Part shown: one piece after another, positions 34,376 through 46,679 of the stretch
Position numbering within the stretch: position 1 is the first letter of the stretch
How the letters are laid out: each line of letters opens with the position of its first letter
NCBI RefSeq assembly: GCF_032884065.1
Contig: NC_088866.1
Location: forward strand, 28,402,440-28,466,439
Length of the DNA stretch: 64,000 nucleotides
DNA from: Artemia franciscana
Taxonomy: Eukaryota; Arthropoda; Branchiopoda; Anostraca; Artemiidae
Direction: 5' to 3'
Program-made: the position numbers and the translations under genes
Notes under the pieces: generated by a model
Told to the model about the DNA's origin: nothing
Seen by the model: the letters and a program-made list of their open reading frames with translations, nothing else
The model's database searches: none

Positions 34376-35640
34376 AGGCAATATTCAAATCCTTAAACAT
34401 ATTCGATTTTAATGCATTTGTATTCAAATATGTATGTAAGTTTAAGCTGCAATTTCATGCGTCATTAAATGTCTTTATTTGGTTTAACAGTCAAACATAG
34501 ATTTCGAACCTTTTGAGGAAGAATTCACCATACTTAGACCAAAAAGCTGGATCCACGCCTGCCTTGGACTCTCAAAACCTCCAAAAACAATTCTTTTTTC
34601 TTACATTTTCATCTTGGACACTCAAATCATAAAGCATAATCTATGCGTAGCACAGTTTTACTCTTCCATTTTATTTCAAGCTCTCTAATTACTTTAGTTG
34701 TGGTCTTTAGGACAAAGTCCATAAGAATGACCCAAATTAATGGGAGTCGAAAGTAACCCTGGTCAACTCCTGGTAATGTTTTTTTTTTTTTTAATGTTGT
34801 TTTTAGTAATGTTGTTTTTGAGCATAGCATTGCCAGCACTAAAGATCTTCTATTGTCTGAATCAATCACTTTTTCAAAATCTATTATGTTGAGTACAAAA
34901 GCATTTTGATGACTGAGAAATTTCTCAGTTAATAATATACGAATGAAAACTTGGTTTAATCGTCCTCTCCCCTTCCTCAAACCTATTTTAATGCTTTATC
35001 TATATTTATGCTTAATACTTATGGAAAAACTTATTTTAAGGCTTTATCTTTTGCATCTTTAAATCTAAGAAAGTAGCATCATACTAATTAATTTGCTCTT
35101 TACAGAAAACTAAGCTTATGCCTCCTATAATCACCACTTTCACTCTTGGCATCTTTCATTAAAAAAAAGGTTTAATTAAAATTTCCCTAATGTAGCTAGA
35201 CGCTTCCCCTTTTCAAAAACCATCTTCAAAACCTTCATTAATTTACATTTAAATTAATGACCACCATATTTAAAAAACGCATTTACAACACTATTAGCAC
35301 CCAAAGTCTTATTATTTATTACACCATTTTAGTAATGCCTGTAATTCCTCACAAAATAAATTTTCCCTCACTCCAAAAGTGGTGAAATTCCTTTCTTTCT
35401 TTTCTGTATAATTTGTTGCATCTGCATCACTGTTAGTATTTTCTTAAAGTATTTGGCAGATTTTAGTTTGTCACATTCCTTGTCACTAATGGAGACGGAA
35501 TACTTTTTTTATAGCTAGGACGGGTCCAGAATGACTATTTTCTTTCAATTTTTTAAAATGCCAATATATTATTTTACCGTAATGCCGCCTGGCTGCATCT
35601 CCCAGATCATCGGCAATTTTATTCATTGCCTTCACTTCCC
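34376..35640. other. AT-rich spacer
   Basis: No coding region is supported here. The minus-strand frame at 34627-34980 includes FVLNIIDFEKVIDSDNRRSL, which resembles the DFxKAFDS motif of a LINE polymerase, so a small minus-strand RTE-like fragment may lie at about 34600-34980. The remainder is T- and A-rich. Confidence 0.4.
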
Positions 35641-35649
35641 ATTCTTCCT

Positions 35650-37190
35650 CTTCACCCAAATTTGGACCTTAGGGAAGGTCACAAGAGATTGGAGCAGAGG
35701 CATTTTAGTCAAACTCTTCAAAAAGGGAGACTTGATAAGCTACCATAACTGGAGAGGCATAAGTCTTCTCCTTGTTTGATCCAAACTATTAGCCTTGGTC
35801 ATTTTTAAAGCGTCTGTGAGAAGCATTAGACGCAACTCTACGAAAAGAACTGCTTGGCTCCAGAACTGAGAGATCATATTCTGATCTATTGTTTGTACTG
35901 AGAATGCTTATCAAAGAATTAAAAGAAAGTAACAAGAAGCTCTACCTCCTATTAATTGAATTTGAAAAGGCTTTTGACTTAGTTGACCAAGATTGGTCTG
36001 AATTACTGCCGAATTCCCGAGAAAATAGTAGATATGATTATAGCGCCCTATAAAGAAACATAATGTTGTGTAAAGACCAAAAACGGTACAACCAGATTTT
36101 CCTAGATCATATCTGGTGTTCCTCAAAGGTGTGTACTGTCCCCCATGCTCATTATATATATAATGTATTATGGCCTGACATTCGTTTGGGCTACACGGTA
36201 TAAGTAAGCAGCCTGTAACTGTTTGATCTGGACTTCGTGGACGACGTTGTCCTTCTCGAAGAGTCTAAAGAATGGTTGCAGCAGATACTTGACACTATCA
36301 GCAAAAATACAGAGAATGTCGGGCTAAAGATAAACATTGACAGATCAAATAGCATGGCCGTCACAAGTTCGTCCCTTGTTTCCATTGAAAACCTGGATCT
36401 AGAACAAGTTCAAGAGTTCAAATACCTGGGTAGCGGGATTGCCTGTGATAAAGAGATTGGCACTATGACGGAGAATGCAGAGAATGTCGGGTTAAAGATA
36501 AACATTGGCAAAAGAGCATGGTCATTACAGGCTTGCCACTTGTTCTCCATTGCAAAAACAAGGATTTAGAACAATTCCAGGAGTTCAAGTACCGGTGTAG
36601 CTGGATTGCCTGCTATGAAGAGATTTCGACCGAGATGAAACGTAGAATTGGACAAACTGCATGTGCCTTCAATAAAATGAAGCCTATTTGGAGAAGTAAC
36701 AAACATTTAATTCAAATGAAGCTTGAAGTTTTCAACAGCAATGTATTTTCAGTTCTCCTTTACGCAAGTGAATGTTGGAAAATAAAAACCCAGCATGAAA
36801 AAAGGATCCTTGCATTTGAAAATATGATCCTCAGAAGAATCTTGAATACAAGCTGCCAAACAGGTCAAAAACAAGTCAACCTCCAGTCGCTGAGTTGCTG
36901 AAAAGAAGGCGGTGGACATACCTTGGAAACGTTCTTCGTATGAAAGAGAGTCGCCTTCCTCAACCAACCTATGAATGGAAGCCGGAAGGTAGGAGAAGGC
37001 AAGGCCACCCCAAAACACATTGAGAAGAACATATAACCGAGATCTGAGGATGGCTAGTACCTCACTACTACCTGAACAGAAAGACGTCATCACTGCAGTA
37101 TCAATGGAGGACGAATGGAAATATTTTGTCGACACCCTATGCACCACTGATGGCTCTGAAGGAACTATTAAAACCAGTTTAATCTAAATT
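35650..37190 (+). mobile_element. RTE-like LINE remnant with duplicated polymerase segment
   Basis: Plus-strand pieces read in order DWSRGILVKLFKKGDL and YHNWRGISLLLV (35690-35779), an eroded FRPG/IDFEKAFD region, then DDVVLLEESKEWLQQILDTI with the VDD catalytic box (36237). Next come EFKYLGSGIACDKEIGT, RRIGQTACAFNKMKPIWRSN, and VLLYASECWKI for the C-terminal domain. RRWTYLGNVLRMKESRLPQP and RRRQGHPKTHLRRT reach about 37020, and DEWKYFVDTLC near 37105. A segment of about 170 bp is tandemly duplicated at 36300-36640. Stops and shifts show it is dead. Confidence 0.85.
36303..36640 (+). repeat. Tandem duplication of ~170 bp within the RTE remnant
   Basis: AGAGAATGTCGGGCTAAAGA at about 36312 and AGAGAATGTCGGGTTAAAGA at about 36480 start two copies. 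Each encodes ENVGLKINI, then a variable part, then EFKYL- or EFKYR-like residues and a GWIACDKEI/CWIACYEEI-like end. The second copy has drifted more and is frameshifted in its middle. Confidence 0.85.
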
Positions 37191-38685
37191 TTATTACTTT
37201 TTTCTACTATCATTACATTGCTCTTACTCTCATATGATCTATCACTCAACTATATCTCGAAAACACCTCCTATTTCTTTTACTAAATTTAAGGCGCTTTT
37301 GCAAATTCTCCTGGTTACACTTTTAGCTTTCCTTCCTCAGACAGCATCTTCTTCTTCACAAAACTATTTTCTTCCAGCTATTCTATCCATTTTCTACCTG
37401 GTCAAATTTTAGACTCTCTACTTTAGTATTTGTCTGCTCTTTTATTTCAGATCTCCGCTCTATAGTCTGACCAAACTTTAAATTTTCGGATAGCAATTAC
37501 CATTGCTAAATTTCAACTTTAGCTCAACCTTAGATATTGCTAGTTACTCTTTACATTGATAGCACCACTCCTATTTATCCTAGCATCTTTTATCGATTCT
37601 GCTGGTCTTCGGTTTACAATAGCATAATCCATAAGAGCGGTATAGTAATTGTTGATTTTAAATGTTTCTCCATTTATTAGTAAATAATTTTATTAAACGA
37701 ATTTCCAAATCGAAAATAATTTATATTTTAACATATAATTTACAGTCAGTGACTTTCGTGATTGATTTTCTTTATGAAAATATCACGTAATAGGTATTAT
37801 ATGGATTAACAGGTACTTGATCTTATAAAAGTTTAATTTCTATATCAGCATTCTGCCCACTTTGATAAATATTCTACTTATGCTTTGAAATATCAAAAAA
37901 AAAAAAAAAAAAATACAGGATATACTGTTTTAAATTCATTGTAACTTACGATTGTCCCACTATCAACATTTATATCCTAACTAAAAAATCGTTGATAAGC
38001 GTTAGAATAATCTTCAATACCATCGCTGAAATCACATTTGAAATTTTCTTCTGGATATTTATATCCATTTACTCTCACTTTAATTCTATGGTGTCCATAT
38101 GGTCAAATACCATATTGTTTTGGGTATAACTGTTATCTTTTTCAGTTTTCTGCAACACAACAACAATTTTTATTGTATTATAGAGATCACTGACCACCCT
38201 CCATGCTAATTCCTTATCCGTTTTATTATCACTTTAATGTGTATTTCACGCTTCCCATCTTAATTCAAATGAGCTACCCTTTAATAATCCAGCTTTTAAT
38301 TATTCCTCATTCTTGGCTAATCAAGCTTCTAGTTGAGTCACTATGGGTAAACTGGGGTAAAATACTGGTAAAATTCATGATAAATGCATTACATCTACTT
38401 CAAAATTTCTAGCTTCAGATTTTATAATCATATCGGAAAAATCGTTCCTTTTTAATATAATTTGATGCCTAATGCCTGTAAAAAAACGATTAATATCTAG
38501 ACAAAATCCAAAAATCTTGATAATGGTAAATACTCGCTAACCACGTGACTTTCTTTTGTTTTTGTTTTTTTTGTCTTTTAAATAAACCACTATTAAAAGC
38601 ATTATTTCGTTTTGTTGAGCATAACGATTGAGTTAGAGCATAATGCAAAGCGTCGAGATGATGAGCGACCCTACAGATTTAACAA
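37191..38685. other. AT-rich spacer
   Basis: No recognisable coding region or repeat structure beyond an A-run at about 37895-37912. Small open frames (37218-37412, 38203-38412) are hydrophobic and probably fortuitous. Confidence 0.4.
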
Positions 38686-38689
38686 TATT

Positions 38690-39600
38690 CCAGATTTAAA
38701 TTAGGGTTAGAAAATGAAAGAATAGAAAAGGATAAAACCATTTTAGATTTACGAAATCAATTTAACACTATGAGAAAAAATATATTGTAGAACTTAAAAA
38801 TATTTGAGATTCAAAACAAATTCAGACTGCTGGAAATTATAATCAAGTAAAAGGTTAGTTGATAAATATGTTGAGATTAACAAGAAAGTGAATGAGAATA
38901 CTCAAAAACTCATTAGGGATTTAAGCTTCAAAAACAGTGCTTTTATTAACAGTTCGAATTTATTTGTAAATAAGATAAAAACAAAAGAAGTTCCAGATAT
39001 CCCAGAGTGTATGTTTAAAGAAGAAAACACGATAATCATCAAAGTATTCAATCGATGAAAAGCAAAATCCCATCATAGTTACTGTTCCAATAAATGCAAA
39101 CGGAGATGATTTCGGAAGACATTTAGACACTGTTTTTAGAGATATAAAAAATAGAACAAACAATAGAGACAGTTACGGAGTTGATCTTACAACACGTTTA
39201 ATGTTTCATTTTCAGAAGAATAATGAAGAACTTCAACCCATCCATTATCATAGCTATTCCTGAATTTTTGAGAAAATAGTGATATCGATCAAAGCCAACT
39301 AAATACTAATCACAGGAACTTTCATATGTGAGAATAGAAAATACACCCAGATTAGGCCTACAATTCGAAAGAGTCGATGGAAAAGTTTATAGAATGAAAA
39401 GATTACCAAATTATGCGGGTTATAGAGAACTATCTGAACTTGTGAAAAATAGAAAAGGTTGAATTAACTTAAAAAATAATGATAATATATACTTTCTTTG
39501 GTTAATGCTCGTTTGTCCAGCGAATGTTAAAAATTTTGATAGGCAATCAAAATATAAACCCTATGAAAATAAATATCCGCAGGGGAAGGGGGGGATAATT
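38690..39600 (+). mobile_element. Polinton/Maverick-like polymerase-region fragment (tentative)
   Basis: Plus-strand pieces carry a conserved context often found at the N-terminal side of Polinton-type family B DNA polymerases: YRELSELVKNRKG, then INLKNNDNIYFLWLMLVC, NRQSKYKPYENKY-like residues near 39445-39575. Upstream, PVTVPINANGDDFGRHLDTV-like residues (39075-39140) and TRLMFHFQKNNEELQPIHYH (39190-39255) fit the same kind of element. Stops and shifts interrupt the frames. Only this short portion is present; no integrase, capsid gene or inverted repeats were seen. The assignment is from memory of the motif pattern and needs a profile search. Confidence 0.45.
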
Positions 39601-39649
39601 TCCCCATATAGGTGGAACCTGGTTAAAAACAGCCTTATACATTTTTAAA

Positions 39650-40758
39650 ATAACAATTTGGATATAGCCGGGCACATGTGGTTATGCGGATTGCCTACTA
39701 TCGTTACTGAGAGGAAAATGTCCAAGGACACTGTTTGAATTGGGACAACAAATCCTAAATAAAATCCAAATATGGTCACAGCATGATAAACCACACTTAG
39801 CACTTAAAAAGAGTGAAGTAGTAATATTCACAATACTCTAATTCTCTAACTCACTTTGGTCAAAAAAGATATGATCACCCAATATCCTTAAAAAAGTAGG
39901 TGAAATACCTAGGGGTCCTAATTGAGCTCCAACTGAGCTAGAAAGCTCATTGTCTTGAAAAGGCCCGGAAAGTCGAGCTTCCATAATTCAAGGCTAACGA
40001 ATGGCGATAAAGAACTGGGGCTTAATTCCCAATAGGGTCATATATTTATATAAGATGGTAATTAGACTGATTCTATCATATAGAATAATAGCTGATGTCA
40101 AGTCAACTTGAATTGTGAGCCATATAACCCGCTTAATAACGGTGCAAAGGCTAGAATGCCTAATGATTACTTGAGCATATCATGTAACCGCTGTGGCATC
40201 CATTTATCTTATCTTGGGACTTCTACCCGTAGAAATTTTTTTTTGAAAAAGAACCCGTAAAAAGTACTGTTAGACTAATGATAAACGGTCAATCTACCCA
40301 AAGACGGCACATTTGGAAAGAGAAAAGTAAAGATTTTGTCGGCATCTGTATCCCGTTGTTTTAGTGCAAGGAGCTGCAGATGCTTAAAGATAAAACTATC
40401 CCAACAATAAAGCCAGAAAGGCGATTCTAATTTGTCATGAAGGACAGAAAGGGAGTGGGGCAGCAGATAGAGTTGCTTCACAAAACTAACACTATAATAT
40501 GACTGTATTACTGATGTCATTGAGAACAGAAAGGGGTGAAGCAGGAGATAGAGTAGCTCCACCGCTACAATATAACTGTAACACTGATGGTTTGCAAATT
40601 GATAGAAAATCGGGTAAAGTAGTTGTAATATATAAAAATACTTTTGATATGGACAAGGAGGTTATCAGTTATCACCAGGAAAACGTTTCTACAGTTTTTT
40701 CAGTCTGAAATGTTCAGAATAAAACGGTCAGCTAGAAAACTGTGAGAAGTAAAGGAAA

Positions 40759-40848
<90 letters not shown>

Positions 40849-41520
40849 GAACTAGCAATCCAGTGCGCATAAAGGCTCTATAGAATGTAAAAAGTCGGAA
40901 AAATAGAGAAGGTGAATCCTATGAAGTCCTGAATAGCTTGGCATCCAAAGGAAACCAAAATACCCTTATGTGGGTCCCATGGTACTCTAAAAGAGAGGGT
41001 AGTGCCATATCAGCAGCAGGTGAAGCAGCTAAGGCTGGAACACTACTGAGGAATAATGATCCGGAAACTTTCATCCCAATTTCAGAGTTACGAAAAAGTG
41101 GCAATGATGACTTGGAGCAATGATAGAGCGGGTCAAAATAGGCATAGGAAGGTCGAATATATAGAAAAAAAGGAATTCATTCCAAGATTGAACACTGAAA
41201 AGGTCCGAAACGAGAATGGTTACATAAGCCATGATAGAAACTAAGGATTTTGAGAAACAACTTTTCCGACTAGGGAGGGGTGAATCCCCATTTTATCAAA
41301 AATGTGGAATGGCCACTAAGGAAACAAGAAGGCATCTGATAAAAGAATATCCATCTAGGATTAAACACCGGATTGAGAAATTTCATAATATTATTGATAA
41401 TTTAGAGGACTCATTAAGGGAAGGAGAGGTCCGACAGCTGGCAAAATATATTGTAAGGGTAAGGAGACTGACCCTATCATTGTTCCCCCTGCCATAAATA
41501 TAACGTAGTTTTAGGGGTGG
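39650..41520 (+). mobile_element. R1/I-like LINE remnant with C-terminal zinc-finger trace
   Basis: Pieces on the plus strand read as a polymerase from just before its catalytic box. ADCLLSLLRGKCPRTLFELG lies near 39680-39740, then QQILNKIQIWSQHDKPHLAL and KKSEVVIFTI. Later sequence near 40300-41200 is too eroded to place, though a TNDRAGQNRHRKVEYI-like stretch is visible. At 41270-41350 the C-terminal motif GRGESPFYQKCGMATKETRR and HLIKEYPS resembles the ESPxCxxC-ETxxHLxxEC knuckle of R1/TRAS-like elements. An AT microsatellite interrupts it. Confidence 0.6.
40761..40845. repeat. (AT)n microsatellite
   Basis: About 42 uninterrupted AT dinucleotides lie within the R1/I-like remnant. Confidence 0.98.
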
Positions 41521-42047
41521 AGAGGAAATGGACCTTGAAGGCCTGAGGCTCAACCCACTGATAGCGAGTCAACCCTCATAATAACAGCCTCTTTAATGAG
41601 CGTAAGGTTCAGGGTTGCCAATTGGTCACATTCTGTGTCATTAGGGCATATTCCCATTTTCCGAGATACAATGACAAAAAGAATGTAAAAGGGACACATT
41701 TTTCAGCTGGATGTATATATTTTGATAAAAAAAGTGAGTTTTCGGTATTTTATTGAGAATCCAGGTTTTTCCTGAGATTTCTTAAGTAAAATATTGTTTC
41801 AAAGTAAGGGATTTACATGTTTATATGACTTTCGCACTTTCACACTAAGTAGTTTTGAATGAATGTTTCTCATTGATTTTTTGAGTTTTATTATATTTGA
41901 TTTTAACTGGCCATTTTGAAAGCTGTTTAAAAGCCGTCTTTTGATCAGCAATGCAACTGGAAAAAGAACACTCTAGTTTTCAGTTTTCATGATGGAAAAA
42001 CGATACAAGATGCTAAGAATGACACATTTTTGGATACTCAGGAGAAA

Positions 42048-42055
42048 TATCGATA
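42048..42055. promoter_or_regulatory. DRE-like motif (TATCGATA) upstream of Beclin-1
   Basis: The palindrome TATCGATA is the DNA replication-related element bound by DREF in Drosophila and is common in core promoters of insect housekeeping genes. It lies about 72 bp upstream of the proposed Beclin-1 start codon. An 8-bp match can occur by chance, so function is inferred from position only. Confidence 0.4.
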
Positions 42056-42126
42056 AAGCAAATCTTTCGCAACTCTGCTAATAAACATTAAAAGGCGGAT
42101 ATTTTGAACATGAAAGACGATATCTC

Positions 42127-42235
42127 ATGAAAGAAATGGAAACAAATGAATTTAAATGTCAACAGTGCCATCAGATTATTAAACTTGATGAATCAATGAG
42201 GTTCCTCAATGAACATGATATAGCTGAGCTAACTT
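42127..42235 (+). CDS. BECN1: Beclin-1 exon 1: N-terminal CxxC segment
   Basis: This exon encodes MKEMETNEFKCQQCHQIIKL, then DESMRFLNEHDIAELT. The FKCQQC pair and the following IKLDES...AELT match the start of Beclins (FxCQRC...PLKLD). The donor T|GTAATC at 42236 leaves one base, completed by TA at 45778 to give Leu. The join AELT-L-PIQ resembles insect Beclins. The in-frame ATG at 42127 is preceded by an in-frame TAA at 42082-42084. The ATG at 42136 is an alternative start that shortens the protein by three residues. A 5' non-coding exon is possible. The N-terminal tail of Beclin is flexible and sits before the BH3 region. Confidence 0.9.
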
Positions 42236-45200
42236 GTAATCAATTGTTGCTATTATACTGAATAATTATGATAAAATAAGCCTACAAGACTAACATAAAA
42301 GAAAAATTGTACCAATAGGTTCCTTGTTCTATGCTCTGTTTCAGCATAATAGTCATTACTCTTATAATGCATAATATACACTCCCCTGAGGGGCACATAC
42401 ACAGCCTTAATTATTCATTTGTTTGTTGTTTTTTCCATTGAATTGATCTGTTCTGAAATTGATCATTCACTATAGACTCAAGATATCCAATTTAGTCAGA
42501 GTGATTTTGCTGATTATTGGATAAAAATGCTGATTCAAATCCGATAAAAATATGAATAATGATAGAAAGAAGTGTGATAATTCAATTAGTATAAATAGAC
42601 TATGTTGCATAGCCTATTATGAAGTGAAAATCTCATTGTCTTAGTGTTTTACTTTCCATTTAATTGCATGTTTCCTAAGAAGTGGCATTGTTTCAGAGGG
42701 GCAAGGGGCAGAGCATATACCCCCAATAATTTAGACAAAAATTATTATATAGCCCATGTCCATTGACTCTCCAGATAGAAAACCCTCTTGCTCCTCCCCC
42801 CAAATAAAAATATTGGAGCTATGCTCCTCATCCTAAGGTTATATTTATATTTAAGATAGGCCTAAGTCAATAATATGAACAGCAGAATATTTACCTTTAT
42901 GATTATCAGGAGGACATAGAATAAATTAGCAAAAACACAGCTTTAACCATAAAAAAGAACATATCTTAAAATAGTAATTGGTAAGGGATCAGTGGTGTAA
43001 CTTCAAAGGAACAGCTTGTTCTTGTTGTCTGTTTCTAAGATGATCATCAAAAAGATGAAGTTTTTTTTACACTTTGACTCTCTAAATGACATGACTGGTG
43101 TAGGTCTTCCAAAGTGGATTATCAGACTCTGCTCATAGTTTCTATTAGACATGAAAAAGTTTGTTGGAATTGGCTTTTTTGGAGGTTGTACAAGGTATAG
43201 CCTCTCTCAAATGTTTGTACAAGTATTTCTGGTTTGTACAAGGGTGCCCAAGCAGAGATATGAAAGCAGGATCCAATTGCCATTTACATGCATTGTGTTT
43301 TGCATTGTTTAAACCCTGCCCTAGTATAGCCTCTTGATTAGACTTAATTCAAATGCTATGTGAATGCTAGCAAGAGCTTGTTTTTCTCTATTCCCCCAAA
43401 CAAACTGAGTCATTAGCTTCTGCTCTGTCACATACAAAAAAGCATCAACTCCTTTGTTTTTCTGACATATGTTGGGTTGAAGGATATGATAGTTCTGTTA
43501 CTTTTCTGGAGCTTTTGCTTGCTGTTATTTTAGTACTAGAGAGCTTTGTTAACAACCTGTCCAATTCAGATCTAATGGGGAATGCTATCTCCATAGTAGC
43601 AGCCATTACCAAGTTCAGCTTCTTTTCCCCTTCAGTTCTTGTTGAAAAGGCAAGTTCAATTCTGCTTTCTAATTCTGTTTCTCTGCAGAAGAAAAATTTA
43701 GTCTACTTTCCTACTGTGAGCATATTGATAAATACAAGTCTGTATTAAAAGAGCTAGTGGAGGATGATTTTGCTTCTTTGTATGGAAAAGCAGTCAGACA
43801 GTTGAAAGTGTTGGGTATCTATCTTACTACCAAGACACCAATGCTGGTAATTCTTGTTTTCAACCACTTCTCTTTCTTACAAAGACTTTGTATCTTCCTT
43901 GTACCTTGAGCAACAATATGAAGAACTTGATACAAGATTTCTTAACCACCAAGCTATAGCGTTTCAAATTCAATTTTTTTTTCTCTCATTGTATTGTATG
44001 AAGCTGTAGTAGCCAAGGTTGTGATGCAGCTGCTAAAATATGAGCAGTTCTGTTTCTCTGAGACTAGCCTCTTTGCTGAGATAACTGTCTGGCTAATTAA
44101 TTGGAGGTCTATGGGTGAGTCTTGTCATCCTGATAAAGTTTCTGAAACTCTTGGTTCATGTGACCACTACAGTTTTACAGTGTTATATTCACTCTTGATT
44201 GTATTCTCCCTGTTACCACAACATGTGCTGAACATTCATTTAGCATGCTAAAGCAGCTTGAAATGAACCTTTGAAATAAGATAGGATAGGGTAGGTTGAA
44301 AGGTCTTGTACACATTTCTATTCAATTGCAATGTCAAGGTGGATATTGACAGTGTTTTTAGTGAACTCAGGAAGAAATCAAGACAGATTAAAATATAAGA
44401 AGTATGTGCAGTGCTTATGCTGTTTTTTTTTTATCTGATTCATGTATTAGCAAGATTAGAGTGCTATCTTTTTTAGTAGAATAGTAATAAACAAGCTCAA
44501 AAAGGGACTATGACAGTAATATACTTAGTTGATGGTAAGTTTCTGGACTTTTGGTAGCTTTTAGCTGGTGAGTCCCCCTGAACAGAAATTTCGAATATGC
44601 CACTGCCAGTAATTTTAACCTCTGATCTTGTTTCCTTTGTTTTTGCTGAGTAAATATAGGAGATGGATTCACTCCAACTTTATATTGTCATTATTCTTTT
44701 TATTTATTAACAAATGGATCACTCTAAACACAACAGTCCAATCCCCATATAATATTCACACAACAACATCAACAAAATTACCATATGGCATTCACAGTAA
44801 GTCCCAATGCAAATCAGCATGTTTGGGATGACAAAAAAACCTTTAATACACTTCCTCAGAAAATATCTCTTACTAGACTACTGAAAATAGATTATGCTTC
44901 ATGAATGGGCCAGGAAAGAAATTGAATATCATCAGTCTAATGTAGAATATCTACCGACTAGGAGTAGCCTATCCTCACTCATTTGTATAATTTTCCATTT
45001 TGAGGATCTAAAAGATTAGAAATTCCAAAAGCCTTGGAAATAGAATTTACACTTGTCTTACTCCCAGCTGAATATCAAAAAGTATAGACAGGGTTCAATC
45101 AGCTGTAAATTGAGCTTTTGTGCTGGAGTAGTGCATGAAGATTAGATAGATTACTTTGTAAAGGATACCATCTCCCCCCATGGTGGTCCAAACTTTATCA

Positions 45201-45777
45201 TGTTAACCAAGTCAAAGGCTGTGGTGAAGGCAGTGCGACTTTAAATTGTCTCCTATTGGAATCCAAACTGTTGCTTTAGTATCTGTCTTAAAGTGGAAGT
45301 CCAGAAAGAGTGGCCTGTCTCTGGTCTGAAGGCTATATGGTTAGGTCTTTTTTTTTATTGCCATGGGCATCACAGAATCTGTTTAGCAGCAAGGTAGGAG
45401 CAATTTTTGCTGTAGAAAAAATAATGAATCTGAAGCTAATAAATCATATAGAAAATGCTAATTAACTAACTTATGCTTCAAAAGGTAACAATCGTCCTTT
45501 ATTTATTTGTGCAAGAAAAGCCACGCTTTTCTTAATACCATGCTAATTTTTCTCTAATATGCTCACATGGTATTTTATAGTCACCCATCAATATAGCTAA
45601 ATGACTATATTGATGCCAGTTAAATGGCTGTAGAAAAAATAATAAAGCTGAAGCTAATAAATCCTTGCTAATTGGAAAGCTTTGTACAAAAACCTAATAA
45701 AACTAATAATGCCATCAGTTACTCTTCAGTATTAAACAAGGCTGCATGATAAATCCAATATTGCTATTCTTTTCTAG
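42236..45777 (+). other. Beclin-1 intron 1 (contains a hAT remnant)
   Basis: It starts GTAATC and ends in a T-rich tract with TAG. Besides the hAT remnant at 43.40-44.28 kb, it has a near-duplicate phrase, CTGTAGAAAAAATAAT(G/A)AA..CTGAAGCTAATAAATC, near 45410 and 45628. A minus-strand stretch around 45165-45235 (AFDLVNMIKFGPPWGEMV) looks like a LINE polymerase scrap. The remainder shows nothing recognisable. Confidence 0.8.
43400..44280 (+). mobile_element. hAT-type transposase remnant in Beclin-1 intron 1
   Basis: Plus-strand frames give, in order, SDICWVEGYDSSVTFLELLL (the CxTRWVER-like point), VLESFVNNLSNS, ITKFSFFSPSVLVEKASSIL, and EKFSLLSYCEHIDKYKSVLK with DDFASLYGKAVRQLKVLGIY. Later come VWLINWRSM, PDKVSETLGSCDHYSF and finally TTCAEHSFSMLKQLEMNL near 44220-44270. 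The last is the signature of the hAT C-terminal dimerisation domain (TxxAExSFSxLKxxxxxLR). The whole resembles transposases related to P52rIPK/THAP12-type hAT proteins. Several frame changes mark it as dead. It lies in the same orientation as Beclin-1. Confidence 0.8.
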
Positions 45778-45935
45778 TACCAATTCAAAATCCTGTTGAA
45801 TTAGACATTGCTGAACATGCTGATAGTTTTGACAAATGTGTTCTACAGATTGCCAATTCTGATTTGCAGCATGGTTTTACTGTTGTGGGAGATTTTGGTC
45901 CAAGAGAAAAAGCATCTTTAAGCCATCATATGAAG
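45778..45935 (+). CDS. BECN1: Beclin-1 exon 2: linker and first half of BH3
   Basis: After the acceptor TTTTCTAG the exon contributes TA to a split Leu codon, then 52 codons. It starts PIQNPVELDIAEHADSFDKC and later reads SDLQHGFTVVGDFGPREKAS, ending LSHHMK. FTVVGD corresponds to the conserved FTLIGE of Beclins. The terminal LSHHMK is the first half of the BH3 helix, which continues in the next exon with LTSELFDLMS. The donor is G|GTATCT at 45936, phase 0. The linker is much shorter than in vertebrates. Confidence 0.92.
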
Positions 45936-46679
45936 GTATCTAATTTCTTTTAGATTGTCAAATGTATACCCAAAGAGCTTTTTGATTCCTACAAAGCTAT
46001 GTATGGCTGTGTAATTGCCAGAGTTTTAAAACATTAAAGTACTTTATAATCAAAATACCACTAATGCAAGGCAAAAAATCCCCTTTCAAGTTATCTTAAC
46101 ATAATTGTATCTGTATTTGACTGTTCTTTGGAACCCGTTGGAAAATTTTCAAGCTTTTCAGTAGACCAGTGATATTTTTTTTTCAGAGTAGTCTTGTAAT
46201 GTAGCTTAAGGAAACTATGTCAGTTTTGGAACAAAAAATACCATCAGTTTAATTAAATTCTATCAAATTTAGCTGTTAAAAATAAGTTCAATTTCAGAAT
46301 TAGAAAAGGCCCTTTCCAAGATTAGAAGTTAAAAACAGGTTCTATTTTTTGTGTTTTTTTCTATCTTTTTATGTTGTTATCATTATAAGAAAAAACATCT
46401 CTAAGAAGAAAAATAATTTACCAAGACTAATGATAAATCAAAATCCCAGGCTCTTGTGATAACCTTAAAGGAAGTCTTAAATTGAGAACTAACAGCAAAT
46501 GAGAAATAAGATGCTATCCTTTATTTTCTAGTTCTTTATGCTCTACCAGTTTCTATTTTTATTATTTAAGGAGGTTTGATACCTTAAAATAATTTTGTAA
46601 GTCTGAGTGTTGGCAGATTTGTGTTTTCCTAGAAGGTATGTTAGGAAGATTTTAGTGACTGCCCTTTCCTGAGCTTTAA

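Noticed and set aside
43690-43848. Exon-like segment with splice-like borders, considered as a Beclin exon
   Set aside because: Its translation belongs to a hAT transposase series that continues to 44270, and Beclin exon 1 joins exon 2 directly in frame.
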